Positions 11,751 to 23,149 of a stretch of 64,000 bases of DNA are shown here, in pieces. The notes beneath the pieces are model-generated. The model worked only from the letters and a program-made list of their open reading frames with translations, searched no databases and was not told the origin of the DNA. The stretch's first letter is position 1. Every line of letters starts with the position of its first letter. This DNA comes from Dasypus novemcinctus (lineage: Eukaryota; Chordata; Mammalia; Cingulata; Dasypodidae), in contig NC_080683.1 in the NCBI RefSeq assembly GCF_030445035.2, forward strand, positions 117,723,225 through 117,787,224, in the 5' to 3' direction. A program made the position numbers and the translations under genes.

Positions 11751-11835
11751 ATGGAAGAGGTCCTGAGGAAGCTGCAGAGGGAAGCGTCGGGGAGCAAGCA
11801 CCGCGCCATCAAGGAGAGCTGCGCCTGGGCCCTGG
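11751..11835 (+). CDS. ARFGEF3: ARFGEF3 exon 1, coding part (residues 1-28 plus one base)
   Basis: Encodes the start of ARFGEF3, the brefeldin-A-inhibited exchange-factor family member 3. The peptide begins MEEVLRKLQREASGSK and ends in a tryptophan-containing CAWAL segment. The charged, Leu/Lys/Glu-rich opening fits an amphipathic helix at the start of the DCB-like region. The start is chosen because it has a strong Kozak context (A at -3, G at +4) and matches the known N-terminus. The exon ends in CCCTGG followed by the donor GTAAGC at 11836. The remaining single G completes codon 29 as Glu with exon 2. The frame is also open upstream as far as an ATG at 11160, but that stretch is GC-rich repeat translation and is not believed coding. 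Confidence 0.93.
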
Positions 11836-13419
11836 GTAAGCGCCGGGGCGGCCGCGCACCCCCGGGGACGGGCCCGGCCTCCCGGCTTCTACCGGGGTGC
11901 CTCCGCCACGTCGCCAGCGCGGCCTCGGGAACTGAGGTGCCATCTGCGAACCTGGCTGGGGTGGTGACAGCCACCTGCCGCCTCTCTCGCCTCTCTCCCT
12001 TTCCCCGAAGCTTCAGGGGGCTCTGCCGGGCGGGCCTGTGGGCCAGAGGGACGTTGACCCACAAACCTGATCCTGTCCCTCCAGGCGGGGTGGTCCATTC
12101 CGTTGACTTCCCCGGCAGAGGCCAGCCTTTTAGTGTTAGCATTAAAGGTTATATAATACGTGGCAAACCACCTCCGGGTGGGATTGTGTTGCCTCCGCAG
12201 TTCTGTGGGGGTCTGCCTGCACACAGGTGGCATTTTAGCTTTCTGAGCTTGCAAGCAGGGGAATACGTGACAGGTAGCAAATCCGTGTTTCCCTTCAGAC
12301 TCAGCACAACTCAACAGCAGAGAAAACGGAAAAACATTTCAATTAGGCAAGAATTAGGGCAATCGAAATGATCTGGAAGGAAATGGAAGGGAGCCCACAG
12401 CGTGGGGATGACAGCGATGCTAAAGCAAAGGAGAGGCCAGGTCTGCCAGGCTGCTCTGGGGGGCCTTCCTGCCAGGCCTCGAGGTCCCTCAGTTGCCACT
12501 CGGTTAAAATCTAGAATTGGCTCGCCCTCCACCCAAACCAGAAGCCACAGGGCTTGTCACAGTGTGTGGAGGTGCTGCCTGAGAGGACGCGGGGAAGAGC
12601 TGGCTCTCCACAGACGTGGAATGAGGAGAGCATTTTAGGCCAGGTTCCTATCAGAAGGTTGGACTCTCATCTGTCTGGGGTGGGCACAGACTTTCGCAGC
12701 AGCCTCACTTTTTAAAAACCTGTGTATGTGGTCATAAGACATGGATGGTGTCTACGATGTTTAGCTCGTAGGTAGAGCCAGAACTTGACCATTTTAGTTT
12801 CATGGTAAAGAAAAACTGACCAGCCATCCAAGTGAGCCTCGCAGCTCTTAAAGCCACAGTCCTGTTTTTGAATTGCCATTGTCATTCAGCCGAGTGATTC
12901 AGAGCTGGCTAATGACTGGTCACAGATGGCTACGCACCACAATAAAGCAAGGACAGCCTCCTCTAAGGCTCCTTTCTTATCCATTCCTGTCTTGCTGGAA
13001 GTTAAACGCATTTAGATGAACAGGGAAGAGAGGAGCAGTCTAGTATTTTTCATAAGTTTGAACTTCGACATTCAGCGTCTTATGAAGGTAAACTACAGTG
13101 TTGTGAGTTTCAGTCCTCGACTCCTTCCTGGTAGCTCAGACCTAAGGCAGCTGGATCATCCAAGTTGAGTCCACCAGCCTGATTTTATCACAAGTGCTTC
13201 TTTTTCCTGCAATTGTTCTCTAGCTGGCAAGGGGAGACAGAAGTGCATGCAGTAGTTAAATAACTGTGTGGGGCATTTATTATGTAGGTTGGGATTAGCA
13301 AACCGGGAAACCAGGTCAAAGAAGAGGGGATGGCTGTGAGGCCAGGGGTGCCGGGGGGAGTTGCTGTGCGCCTGTGGGGGTTAGAAGTAGATTCTGCTTG
13401 AAGAATAAGCTGTGGATTT

Positions 13420-13790
13420 CTTCCTTCCTTTGTTTATTGATTTAGCAAACATTTATTAAGACCCCTGCTGTGCTGAGCTGTGGGGCTATAAGGAGAAATA
13501 AAATGCCTCCTTCCCGGAAGCTGTTAGGGAGAAGGGCACGTGGGAGGGAGAATGTTGCATAAACAAAGACGTGGAGTGTGGCTTCCTGTTCTCTTTCCAC
13601 AACAGTCTGTTTTCCATCATCCCATCAATGTTTTCATGACAAAATGCTCGTCACTCCTCAGCCCCCGTAATGTCCTTAGCCGTTAGAGCATAAATTCCTT
13701 AGAATGCCCCTCCGAATCTCACCCAGCCTCCTTTCTTATCACTCCCTCACCGGGCTCAACCCCTAGTGGTGGTCAGCTGCAGCACGTTCT
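13420..13790. repeat. Ancient L2/MIR-type remnant
   Basis: Phrases such as TTAGCAAACATTTATTAAG (13442-13460), followed by CTGTGCTGAGC, resemble the common eutherian AAATATTTATTGAGCACC-type repeat. The CT-rich sequence after 13600 resembles an L2 3' portion. Highly diverged; family call tentative. Confidence 0.4.
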
Positions 13791-14197
13791 AGAACTTGCT
13801 GTGCCCAGCACACCTGGTGGCCTTCATGCCCTCTCCAGACTCCGCAGGCCCCGCTCATGCAGGAGCATTTCCTGGACCCCTCAGTAGAGAGCTGTGCTCC
13901 TGGCATTCCAGTCGCTCTGATGGCACCTCCTACTTGGGACTGCAGTTGGTGTGGGCACAGCTGCTCTCCTGGGATTGTTGAGGAATGTGTTGGGTGCAAG
14001 AGACTGAAAATGCTAATTCCAACAGACTTAAGAAAAAACAAAGAATTTATTCACTCCATCAACTAAAATATTCCTATGGAAGGATTAGCTGCAGGTGCAG
14101 TCTGATAAGAAATTTTATGCTGTTCCAGGGACTTTGTTCGGCTTTCACCATGACCAATATGCTTTGTGTGGCTCTTGCCAGCTTTGGGCTCCTGCAT

Positions 14198-14320
14198 CAC
14201 CACACTTAGACCCCCATGGAGAGAGGGCCATCTGCACACTTAGACCAGTACAGAGAGAGGGTCATCTGCACAATTTAAACATCATAGAGAGAGGGTCATC
14301 TGCACACTTAGAACAAGTCA
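14198..14320. repeat. 34-bp tandem repeat, about 3.5 copies
   Basis: The unit GAGAGAGGGYCATCTGCACA plus a 14-base variable part recurs at 34-bp spacing from 14219, with a partial copy in front. Copies differ at several positions, so the array is not very recent. Confidence 0.8.
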
Positions 14321-14694
14321 GGCCTGGGGCTCTTCCAGTTATTCTTGCCCAGTCCTTGGCTTCGTATGTTCTCTATTTGGCTGATAAGTTATGTTCTAGG
14401 CCTGAACCAGTCCAGTCCTTTGGCCAAGGAATGGCATGAGTTAACCGGCTTAGACCTAGGCCATGAATCCCACTGAAATTCCAGAGTCAAAGAAGGCTGG
14501 TTTCCTCAAAGCAAACTTAGGGCGCTGCTTCAAAGGGCAGAGGAGCAGGTGCTGGTCAGGTAAAACCACAGCAGTGTGGGCCTGAGCACCGTGAGCGCCT
14601 GATGACAGGCCTCTTTGTGCCTTCTGCACCTACAGGATGAGAGGCAGAGGTTCACTATGCAAATCAACACTTTAATGGCTCGTTTGGGTTTTAA

Positions 14695-14960
14695 GTGATA
14701 CTTTTCTATTTATAAAATTTATACGGGTTCACTTTAGAATATTGAAAAATATTAGAACTATATAAAGAAAAAATAATCACCCATAATCTCACCACCCAGA
14801 GATATCACTGTTGGCCCTTGGGGCCCTTCTCTTCTGTAAAGCGTCATGTCAAATATGGCCCTTTAGTTTTAGCATTTTCTGCTACTATGCCCTAAACAAT
14901 TTTTTGAAAAGAGGGTTTTAGGGTTTTGGTTTTTTCTAATGGCTGCCTAGTACCTGGGAA
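14695..14960. repeat. Ancient AT-rich LINE-like remnant
   Basis: Contains the phrase ATAATCTCACCACCCAGAGA (14783-14802), typical of a common eutherian dispersed repeat. Similar AT-rich remnants recur at 17990-18370, 40430-40760 and 61570-61830. I do not assign a family. Confidence 0.4.
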
Positions 14961-15425
14961 GGAATGTGTATCTTTTTCTATTTTGGAATCTATTTCTATT
15001 GGTTATTGGACTTTTTTTGTTACTGAGGATACAGTCTGACCGGGGAGGAGAAGAAGAACGAGCAGCTGGGTCTTGGCTCGTGAGCGCGTGGCTGTCGTGG
15101 AGGCTGGGAGCTGGCAGAGCATTAGAGCTGGAAGAGGCCGTGCTCTTGACTGAGAAACTCTTAGGATTTCACATACATCAGGGCACTTCTGTAGGATGAT
15201 CTAGAAAATGGAGGGGAGGAAGAGAGGAACACCAAGGAGAGATCCCTCCTTCTATCTGCCCACCCTCGTTTCTCTCCACCTCTTGCTGCTCTTACCTTCT
15301 CTTACCTTCAAAAGTGTGTGGACTGACCCTGTCCATACCCACTTCCCACACACTCTTCCACCTTCCACCCCCTGACAGTGAAAGATAGGAATGCCTGTCT
15401 TCCTTACCCTGTGGTTCTGCTTCCC

Positions 15426-15948
15426 TTGGGGAGCAGACCTTCTCCTGGGGAGTGAACCTTCTCCAGGGAGTGGATCTTCTCCTGGGGAATGGGCCTTCTC
15501 CAGGGAGTGGACCTTCTCCTGGGCAGTGGATCTTCTCCTGGAGAGTAGGCTTCTCCAGGGAATGGACCTTCTCCTGGCGAGTGGATCTTCTCCTGGGGAG
15601 TGGGCCTTCTCCAGGGAGTGGACCTTCTCCTGGGGAGTGGACCTTCTCCTGGGGAGTGGATCTTCTCCTGGGGAGTGGGCCTTCTCCTCGGAGTGGACCT
15701 TCTCCTGGGGAGTGGATCTTCTCCTGGGGAGTGGATCTTCTCCTGGGGAGTGGGCCTTCTCCAGGGAGTGGACCTTCTCCTGGGGAGTGGATCTTCTCCC
15801 AGGGAGTAGGCTTCTCCAGGGAGTGGACCTTCTCCTGGGGAGTGGGCCTTCTTCATGGAGTGGACCTTCTCCTGGGCAGTGGGCTTCTCTTGGGGAGTGG
15901 ACCTTCTCCAGGGAATGGGCTTCTCCTGGGGAGTGGGCCTCTGCTGGC
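15426..15948. repeat. 19-bp minisatellite array (about 27 units)
   Basis: Tandem array of a unit near GGGGAGTGGACCTTCTCCT, with 18-bp variants and point changes such as GGATCTT/GGACCTT/GGGCCTT. Three 19-bp units make 57 bp, so every frame translates to a 19-residue periodic peptide and long stop-free frames appear on both strands (for example 15252-16037 minus and 15391-16077 plus). These are not genes. The array is confined to intron 1 and has sharp edges with non-repetitive DNA. Confidence 0.93.
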
Positions 15949-17222
15949 AGGTCTCCTAGTGCTTTCGGCCTGGTTCCACCTGGCTGCTGCTGGTCTGCCC
16001 TTTCCGTTTTTCCTTTCTTCTCACTCTCCCTTGGCACTTACAGACTTGGGCACTTGCACACATGCTCAGTCAGATAGAAGTCCCTCTGGCTGGCGAAGAA
16101 ACTGTGATGATTTTGTTCTTCCATGTCACGACCTCTCCTTAGGGAGCACCCTTGGTGTGTCATGGGCACTGCCCAGTCCCTGCTGTGCTGACAGCCGGGC
16201 CATGCTGCCCTGTGTGTCCTGCCAGCAGCTTCTGGTCGCTGCAGCCTGGGGCTTCATTGTCTGATCATCCTTTCTCTCCTGGGTGGGGAACTGGCCTCCA
16301 TCTGCTCTCCTCCTCTCTCCAAAGCACCTTCGGGTCTCATCTTCCCATTTTGCTGATCAGGTGTCTTGCTGGCATCCACTCTTTTGACCCACTGGCTGCT
16401 CTTACTGCTGAATCTCAGTGACATACTGCATCTGCTGGGACCCCTCAACTCTGTCTGCAAGGTGGGAAGAGATGTTTCTCCTTCCCCAAGGAAAATAGTC
16501 CAAGTTGACAGGATTGTGGACTTAAGGGGTGAAGAGAAGAGTCAACGCAAACTTGAGCTGAGACCCTGGAGTCAAGAAGGAACTGTTGAAATAGCAGTTT
16601 TTGTTTATTTGTTTTGGGAGAGAAGAGGGACCGTCTCATGATCTGTACAATTGGAGGCAGCAGTAGTGCAAATTATCCACACTCAGCGGCTAAGTAGTGG
16701 ACATTCAGGTTGGAGCCAGGACACTGGGGATGGCCTCGGAATCAGCATCCCCAACTCCAGTGTGGTTAAAAGTGTTTGCTCTACCATGTCATAAATGTGT
16801 GTGAGAATAATAAGATGTTGCAAAAACCACTCTGTGAACTTGAGCACCTTTCACAAGAATAAGTTATGATTTAAGGACATTGAAACATAATTTCCAAAGA
16901 AACAGCTTTCTTTTTCTCTCTTTTTATTGCAAGTGGATAGTATTTTAGCCCAATTTAACTACATTAAATTGGCACTCTGATTCAGGTTAGGGAGATATTT
17001 CTCTATAGGGGGAGATGTGTTCTAATTTTTAAACTTGCTGGGGTGGGAAGTCTCTGGGACCGCTAAAGGAGAAAGGATTTTAAATGTGGATGATTTGCAT
17101 ACAGAGGATTGACTAAGGGGTACTTGAAGAATTTCTGGGGAAAAAGAACCTAACAGTGAAATCCAGTGTAGATTCTCAGCCTCTGGAGGTGCGTTTTTAA
17201 CTCTGCCCCTTCTGGTCCGCAG

Positions 17223-17274
17223 AAACCCTGGATGGCCCCGACACCATTGTCAAGATCCCACCACACCTGCTGAG
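17223..17274 (+). CDS. ARFGEF3: ARFGEF3 exon 2 (residues 29-46, split codons at both ends)
   Basis: A 52-bp micro-sized exon encoding (E)TLDGPDTIVKIPPHLL(R). It is preceded by a pyrimidine-rich acceptor ending CCGCAG and followed by the strong donor GTAAGG at 17275. It joins exon 1 in frame (G|AA, Glu) and exon 3 in frame (AG|G, Arg). The IVKIPP and H-x-LR elements match ARFGEF3, whose human form I recall as ending PPHVLR. The residues around TLDGP differ from the human version as I remember it. Because the exon is short it could be missed by gene callers; the neighbouring exons make the call secure. Confidence 0.92.
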
Positions 17275-17619
17275 GTAAGGAAGCGATGCTGAGACGTGGA
17301 GTGGAAGTAGACGCGCCCACGGTGCCGCGGGAGGCGTTGGCTCACCGCCTTTGGCTTGCGGGGGATGTGCGCTTTGCGTGCCGAGCTGTCATGGGCCCTG
17401 AGGTGGGCGTGGGGGAAACCAGCTGTGGGGTGAGAAGTCGGTGGTCCACAGGGCCAGGCTGGAGGAGGTCGCGGGTGAAAGGATGAAAGAGGTCGAGGAT
17501 GGAAACCTCAGGGAAGGAGCGGCCGGCGTGGGGCCGCCCCACCAGCTAGAAAGCAGCACCCCTCGGGTGCCTGCAGCTCTGCAGCACGTGGAGAGGGATT
17601 TTGGCTCTCAGTGCCCGCA

Positions 17620-17940
17620 GGCTGTGCGCATGGGGCTGGGCACCGTGGGGCTGTGCGCGTGGGCCTGCGTGCGTGGGGCTGGGCGTGTGGGGTTGAGCGC
17701 GGTGGGGCTGACCGCATGAGGCAGCGCACGTGGGGCTATGTGCGTGGGTGGGCCTGCGTGCGTGGGGTTGGACGCGAAGAGTTGAGCTCTGTGGGACTGC
17801 ATGTGTGGGGTTGAGCGCGGTGGGGCTGGGCGAGGGCCTGCATGCATGGGGTTGGATGCGAAGAGTTGAATGCGGTGGGGCTGCGCGCGTGGGCCTGCGT
17901 GCGTGGGGTTGGGCGCTGTGGGGCGGGCTCCGAGGGACTG
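17620..17940. repeat. CpG- and TG-rich irregular minisatellite
   Basis: Built from short modules such as GGGCCTGCGTGCGTGGGG and GTTGAGCGCGGTGGGGCTG in variable order. The module GGCCTGC begins at 17662, 17751, 17835 and 17892, so the larger period is irregular. It starts about 350 bp after the exon 2 donor. Open frames across it (for example 17546-17995 minus) are repeat artefacts. Confidence 0.85.
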
Positions 17941-17989
17941 GGCACAAACAGCAGGAGGCTGAGACCCTGAATCTCCTTCCTACTCTTCC

Positions 17990-18370
17990 TCCCACTCACC
18001 TCCTCTCAGAGAAATACAAACTCTGTGTGGGAAATTTTGAAGGAAAAAAAGAAACAAAAATGAAATTCCAAGATAACCACTGAAAACAGTTTAATAGATT
18101 TTCTTAGGTCTTTCTTCCCTGCACATTTATTTTACAAATGAACTTGTCATTTTATTTCCAAGTTTGTGTCCTGTTTTTTCAGTCCATACCATATGGAAAA
18201 CATATTCTATTGTCAATATAGATTCTTCAAAATTAGAAAAAATACACGTACTATTCTACTCTTTGGCCAGAGCATAATTTATTAAGTAGTTTTCCTATTA
18301 TTAAACATTTGGATTATTTCCAGATTTTTCTTTGGTAATAATAAACAATGTTGAACATTGAGTCTTTTGT
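17990..18370. repeat. Ancient AT-rich LINE-like remnant
   Basis: AT-rich degenerate segment with CATAATTTATTAAGTAG (18272-18288), ATTTGGATTATTTCCAG (18308-18324) and AATAAACAATGTTG. This resembles a widespread old eutherian repeat type that recurs elsewhere in the window. Family not assigned. Confidence 0.45.
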
Positions 18371-20613
18371 TGAGTGTTGTTTCTGTATTGTCAGAGCACT
18401 AGGATTTATTCATATTTTCTCTGTCTTTGTTTGTTGAAGTAGGTTGAACGAGAGTTGTGGTTCTTATTGTTTTTTAAATTCAAAGCTTCTTGCCCTATAC
18501 TACTGCTATAGGCTTTATACGTTTAAGGAAGCTCATGTGCTCACTAACCGAATGTGCTTTAGTGCGTGTAAGGCTTACAAATGGACAGACTGACAACAGC
18601 ACCTTTGTCTGGGGAGCGCTGCCCCAGCGGGGGTATCTGTGCACATTAGCAAAGATGCTCCAAGGGCCTGAGGGCACGGGTGGATTCAGAGAATCCATGT
18701 CTTGCTCCCTGCCTTTCAAAGTCCCTGCTTCCTAAAATGGATCTGCTTCAAAACTCTTTACCACATCTCAGTTTCCATCTTTCCTTTCACAATCACTCTT
18801 CTCATGCTTGGCAAAAGGAAAGCACAGTTCTTCACCATCCCAAATCTTAGAGTGGTACGTTACCCTGGAGTGCAAAAATCTCTTTGCACCAACAAAGGAC
18901 TACGAAAATGTTAGTATCTGTTTTGATAAAGTGAATATTTTTGGTAACCAGGGCACACTCTTTTGTATGAGTCTGGTAGTTTTCACTTATTGGCTTTCAA
19001 GAAAACTGAAGGTGGACCTCTTCTGGTTAATGGATGATAGCTAATTAAACATATTTTTGATGATTAATCCCTTGCTATTTATATGAATAAGGTTTCACAC
19101 TGCTTACACATCTAAAAGTGAAAAAAAAGATGGGCTTGAGGGAAGCCCTGCCATATGCTAACAATAGGTAGTATCCAGCATAGATACATGAAGGGGTTGT
19201 GGAAAAAGTAAACAAGCCCTATCCATTTCTCAGAAATGTATTTCCAGTAGAATCGTGCTTTCCATGTTAAATGTACTAGCATTCTGATAAATAATTTTTA
19301 ACGCTGTTTGGGCCCTTTGTGAGTCTGAGTAATGACAGCTCAAACCAGAAGAAAATCAAACACTTTTATGCTCATAGGAAATTAAAAGAAAAAAATGATT
19401 TCACATAATATGCATTTTTGGTAGACCCATATAAAAGAGAGATTAATAAAAACCTTTCAAGCATTAAAACATATGATATTGAGAGAAAATTCTGTGGGGG
19501 AAGTGGAACGGAAAGTGTTCAAGGGGGTAAAAGAATGCAGCGTTTTTTACTTTCCAAGGAGAGTGTGTGTATTTTTTTGATAGATGAAAAAATTGGTTTT
19601 CCATTGATGTGGTTGTTATTTTTCATTAGATACATTTTAGATGGGTGATGTTTTAATTAAAAATTTCAATAATTGCAATATGCCAGAATTACAACCTGTG
19701 CAACTATTTAAAATTGTAATGAAAAATTTAGATGTCAACTTCGAGGCTGTGAAAAATAGAATTTTGACATTTTCTTAGTGGCTATGTGAGGAAAAAGTTT
19801 AAGGCCACTGCTGTAAGGGCAGGCAGGGAGCATTCCCCCATCTGCAGGGTCGTTTAGCCTGCCCACTAGACTTGCTGGGGTTCTGGGCCTGTGGTAAAAG
19901 GTCTCTCTTCAGCGATGGGGTGAGAAGAGGCTCCTGGGCCATGGGTGGGAATGTTCGTCGGAAGGCAACCCGCGTTTGCCAGCTCTTGGTGAGTGTGCGG
20001 TCAGACGGGTCAAGAGAATGGAGTGTCAGTGTGCTCGAGGTCCCCCCCTTTATAAAGACCACTTCTTTATTCTGTGGTCGTGAGCTTTCCCCCGGAACTC
20101 CCTCACCAGCCATACAGCCCAGCGCCGCAGGCTGGGTGGCCGGCGCCCTGGATGAGGGACTGCGCGCCATTCCTAGAACCATCACGCAGACAGTGTGGCC
20201 TGAGGGCTGGGGAGGTGGCCCGTGTTTGCAGAGCAGTGAGCTCTGCTGCGCCTTCTGGCACAGCGTGGCTTTGCCCACTCAGCCTGCCCTCATTCTGAGG
20301 GAGGGGAGCAAAGACACACGTAGCTGGAAAACATAGCTCTGTGGTAACAAGTGTAAATGTATTGTAGACTTTTATACACTTAAGGTTTCAGCCTGTGATG
20401 GCATCATAGGGAGTGCTTACATAGCCTCTTCTAGGATATAGGAAGAAGGCATTATTAGAGCAAAAAGAGAAACTGAATCAGTAATGGTCTGATATATCAT
20501 TTCACTTTATTCTTAGAGGAGTAATACGTTGAGGAGATACACAGTAATGGGTTGTTTCCCTTAGATGTGAATCAGTCTTCCTTGAATCTTTGTTTCATCT
20601 TCCAATGGCCCTT

Positions 20614-21050
20614 TTTTTTCTTTTTAGATTTATTTATTTATTTGTTTGTTTTTATTTCTTTCTCTCCCCCCCCTCCTGCCCCAGTTGTCTGTTCTCTGTG
20701 TTCATTTTGCTGCATGTTCTTCTTTGTCCGCTTCTGTTGTTGTCGGTGGCACTGGGAATCTATGTCTTTTTGTTGCATCATCTTGTTGTGTCAGCTCTCC
20801 ATGTGTATGGCCGCCTTTTTGGGCAGGCTGAACTTTCTTTTGTGGTGGGCGGCTCTCCTTACAGGGCACACTCTTTGCATGTGGGGCTCCCCTACACAGG
20901 GGACACCCCTGTGTGGCATGGCACTCCTTTTGCGCGTGCCAGCACTGCACGTGGGCCAGCTCCACATGGGTCAAGGAGGCCCAGGGTTTGAACCGCGGAA
21001 CTCCCATGTGGTAGGCAGACACCCTATCTGTTGGGCCAAGTCTGCTTCCC
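20614..21050 (-). mobile_element. Long tRNA-derived SINE (DAS-like), antisense
   Basis: Reverse-complement ~437-bp SINE. The A/T tail is at the left, and the complement of the tRNA-like head (TTGGGCCAAGTCTGCTTCCC) is at the right. Target-site duplication CCAATGGC(C/T)CTT is at 20602-20613 and 21051-21062. The internal part differs from the 498-930 copy, carrying a GGCTCTCCTTACAGGGCACA module that is shared with the copy at 34068, so at least two subfamilies are present. Confidence 0.9.
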
Positions 21051-21284
21051 CCAATGGCTCTTAAACCTCACATGCATTTACCTGTTCAGTCATTAGACTT
21101 ACATTGGCCTCTTCTGTTGTTTGTGCATCTGCTCAAAAAACCTAGTCCCTGTAAATGTTTTTCTGCTTATGATGGAGAATTCAGATATGTTAATTACTTT
21201 TCTTCATTTTTATTTGTATTTTGCATCTAAGAAAGAAGCCAAGTTCATAATCTCTCTCTTGTATTCTCAAGAGTTTGTATTCAG

Positions 21285-21499
21285 AGGAGCGGATGTGGTT
21301 CAAACGGTTGAGCACCTGCTTCCCACATGGGAGAGCTCAGGTTTGGTCCCTGGTAACTCCTAAAACCAAAAAAAAACAAGCAGCAAACAAATGAAAAAAC
21401 CAACTTAGGGGAGCCAACATGGCTCAATGGTTGAGTGCCAGCTTCCCCCATAGGAGGTCCTGGGTTCAATCTCCAGCCCCAGTACCTCAAAAAAAAAAA
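21285..21499 (+). mobile_element. Dimeric tRNA-derived SINE
   Basis: Second copy of the dimer seen at 8671. The first tRNA-like unit (GGAGCGGATGTGGTTCAAAC) is followed by an A-rich linker, then a second unit with GAGGTCCTGGGTTCAATCTC and a poly-A tail. A 13-bp target-site duplication, AGTTTGTATTCAG, is perfect at 21272-21284 and 21500-21512. That indicates a fairly recent insertion. Confidence 0.92.
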
Positions 21500-22699
21500 A
21501 GTTTGTATTCAGGTTCAGTTGCCATTTCTGTTACATCATCAACCGGGAGGGATTACCCACAGGTGTTTTTATTATTTGTTTTAAAAAGGGCTACAGAGAA
21601 ATAGTCAAAATCTCAAATACTTCTATTGTGCTGTTTTCCTATGTTTGTTCTTTTGCCATTGATTAATTATCTTTCATGTTAAACGTGTCCACATTCTGAT
21701 AGAATACTTACAGTTGTTTGATCAGCCACGTCATGAGTAATGATGGGGCTTATCGGGAGACAGCGGAACTCTTTAGAGGCCCCTGGTTGGGTTTTCTTTC
21801 CTTTGCTTCCCATTATCGTAGATTGCGCTGTATGAGTTCTCATACAAACTTAATTCTGAGGTCACATGAAAGATTTTAGTACAAATTCAGCCATGTTTGG
21901 GCAACCTGGAGGGAAATCCTTGGTAGAACGTTAGGTGGAATGAAGGTTTCAGGAAACGTTGCTCGTTGCTGCCCGGCGCTCTCTCTTCGCAGACGCCTCG
22001 TGTTGCATGGTGAGCAGCGGCAGCGGCAGGGGCGGGTTCTCGCAGCGCACCCAGCACCCAGCGAGGGCCTGTGTCTGGAAGGGCTCCCACCTGAGCCTGG
22101 CCAGCGGGCTCTTCCTGAAGGGCTGGTGGGGAGTCCTGGGGAAGTCTCTCCACCTTCCTGCCTCGGTCTTTTGGGGGTGAGCTTGAAGAACCCTTATCCG
22201 CCTCCACGAGGAGCCTGCTCCTCCCGCCCCCTTCTTAAATCTGAAGATCTCCTGCGCGTCTGTGCAGGGTGGAGTAAAACCTGTGACTCGGTGGGCCACT
22301 GTGGTTCTGCACAGGCCGGGTCCCTGGTAGGTAGCTCAGGCCATCCCCCCGCTGAGCGGTGCCATCTCCATGTCTTGTTTGACAAGAAAATATGGACTCG
22401 GGCCATATTGTACCATATTTCTGAGACAGACCTGGTGAAGTATGTGCAGCCACGCCGGGCCACCCTCAAGGTCACAGACTCCATCGTGTCTGTGATTGGG
22501 GCTCTAGCCAGGTGGAAATAAGACCTAGCAGTGCTGACCAAGAACACTTCATTGAAAGAATAAACTCACATGCTTTCTGCTCTCTGACAGCCTCTACTTT
22601 CCCTCTCACCCCAGTACCTGCTGCCTTCCCCTGTGGTTTTTGGAATCTAGTCATATAACCAAAATACCCATTTTATGAAATGTCCAGGTACTAATGTGT

Positions 22700-23143
22700 T
22701 GTGGTGGTTTAGAACTGTATGTTCCCCAGAAGATCACACTCTTAGAGCGAATCAGCTCCTGAGGTTTAAGCCTGTTGTAAATAGGACCTTTTGATGAGGT
22801 TACTTCAGTTAAGGTGTTGTATAGGCACATCTTAATCCTCTTACTGGAGTCCTTTATAAACGGAAGAATGCAGAGAGAGGAGAGAAAGCCACGGAAGCAA
22901 GAAGCTGAAAGCAACGAAATCTGGAAGAGACGAGAGAGACCAGCAGAAGCCAGCACGTGCCTTACCCTGTGGCAGAGGAGCCAAGGATTGCTGAGAGCTG
23001 GTCTCTGGGAAGAAAGCATTGCCCTGACGATGCCTTGAATTGGACATTCTCACGGTCTCAAAACTGTAAGCCAATAAATTCCTATTGTTTCAAGCCAACT
23101 CATTTCATGGTAGCTGCTTTGAGCAGCCTAGAAAACTAAAACA
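22700..23143 (+). mobile_element. Solo LTR, MaLR-like, family B
   Basis: A ~444-bp unit beginning TGTGGTGGTTTAGAACTG and ending AGAAAACTAAAACA (TG...CA). AATAAATTCCTATTGTTTCA lies near its end. This organisation parallels MLT1/MST LTRs, whose 3' end reads AATAAATTTCTGTTGTTTA and then ...CTAAGACA. No internal retroviral sequence adjoins it. I do not see a clear target duplication. It lies directly before an old antisense L1. Confidence 0.7.
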
Positions 23144-23149
23144 TATATA

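Larger units (their letters stand above)
11020..11900 (+). promoter_or_regulatory. ARFGEF3: CpG island, probable ARFGEF3 promoter and 5' UTR
   Basis: CpG dinucleotides are extremely dense from about 11020 to 11900, against scarce CpG in the flanking intergenic and intronic DNA. The island ends within intron 1, just after coding exon 1. I see no convincing TATA box at a suitable distance from the start codon, so a dispersed CpG-island promoter is likely. The transcription start cannot be fixed from sequence. A G-rich tandem repeat at 11213-11366 occupies the upstream part. GC boxes and a cAMP-response-element-like site lie at 11576-11611, 140-175 bp before the ATG. Several long open frames on both strands here are GC-rich artefacts. 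Confidence 0.8.
11836..17222 (+). other. ARFGEF3: ARFGEF3 intron 1
   Basis: Phase-1 intron of about 5.4 kb. The donor is GTAAGC and the acceptor CCCCTTCTGGTCCGCAG. The first ~60 bp still belong to the CpG island. It contains remnants of old LINE-like repeats, a 34-bp tandem repeat (14198-14320) and a prominent 19-bp minisatellite (15426-15948). The stretches 11900-13410, 13810-14190, 14330-14690 and 15960-17220 show no recognisable feature. Frames such as 11889-12314 (minus) have no family signature. Confidence 0.85.

Noticed and set aside
10763..12142. 459-residue minus-strand open frame across the CpG island
   Set aside because: It lies opposite ARFGEF3 exon 1 and its promoter, is driven by GC-rich repeats (Pro/Arg/Ala-rich), and overlaps other long frames on both strands. 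No domain is recognisable.
15252..16077. Long frames on both strands (261 and 228 residues)
   Set aside because: They are translations of the 19-bp minisatellite; openness follows from the repeat period, not from selection.
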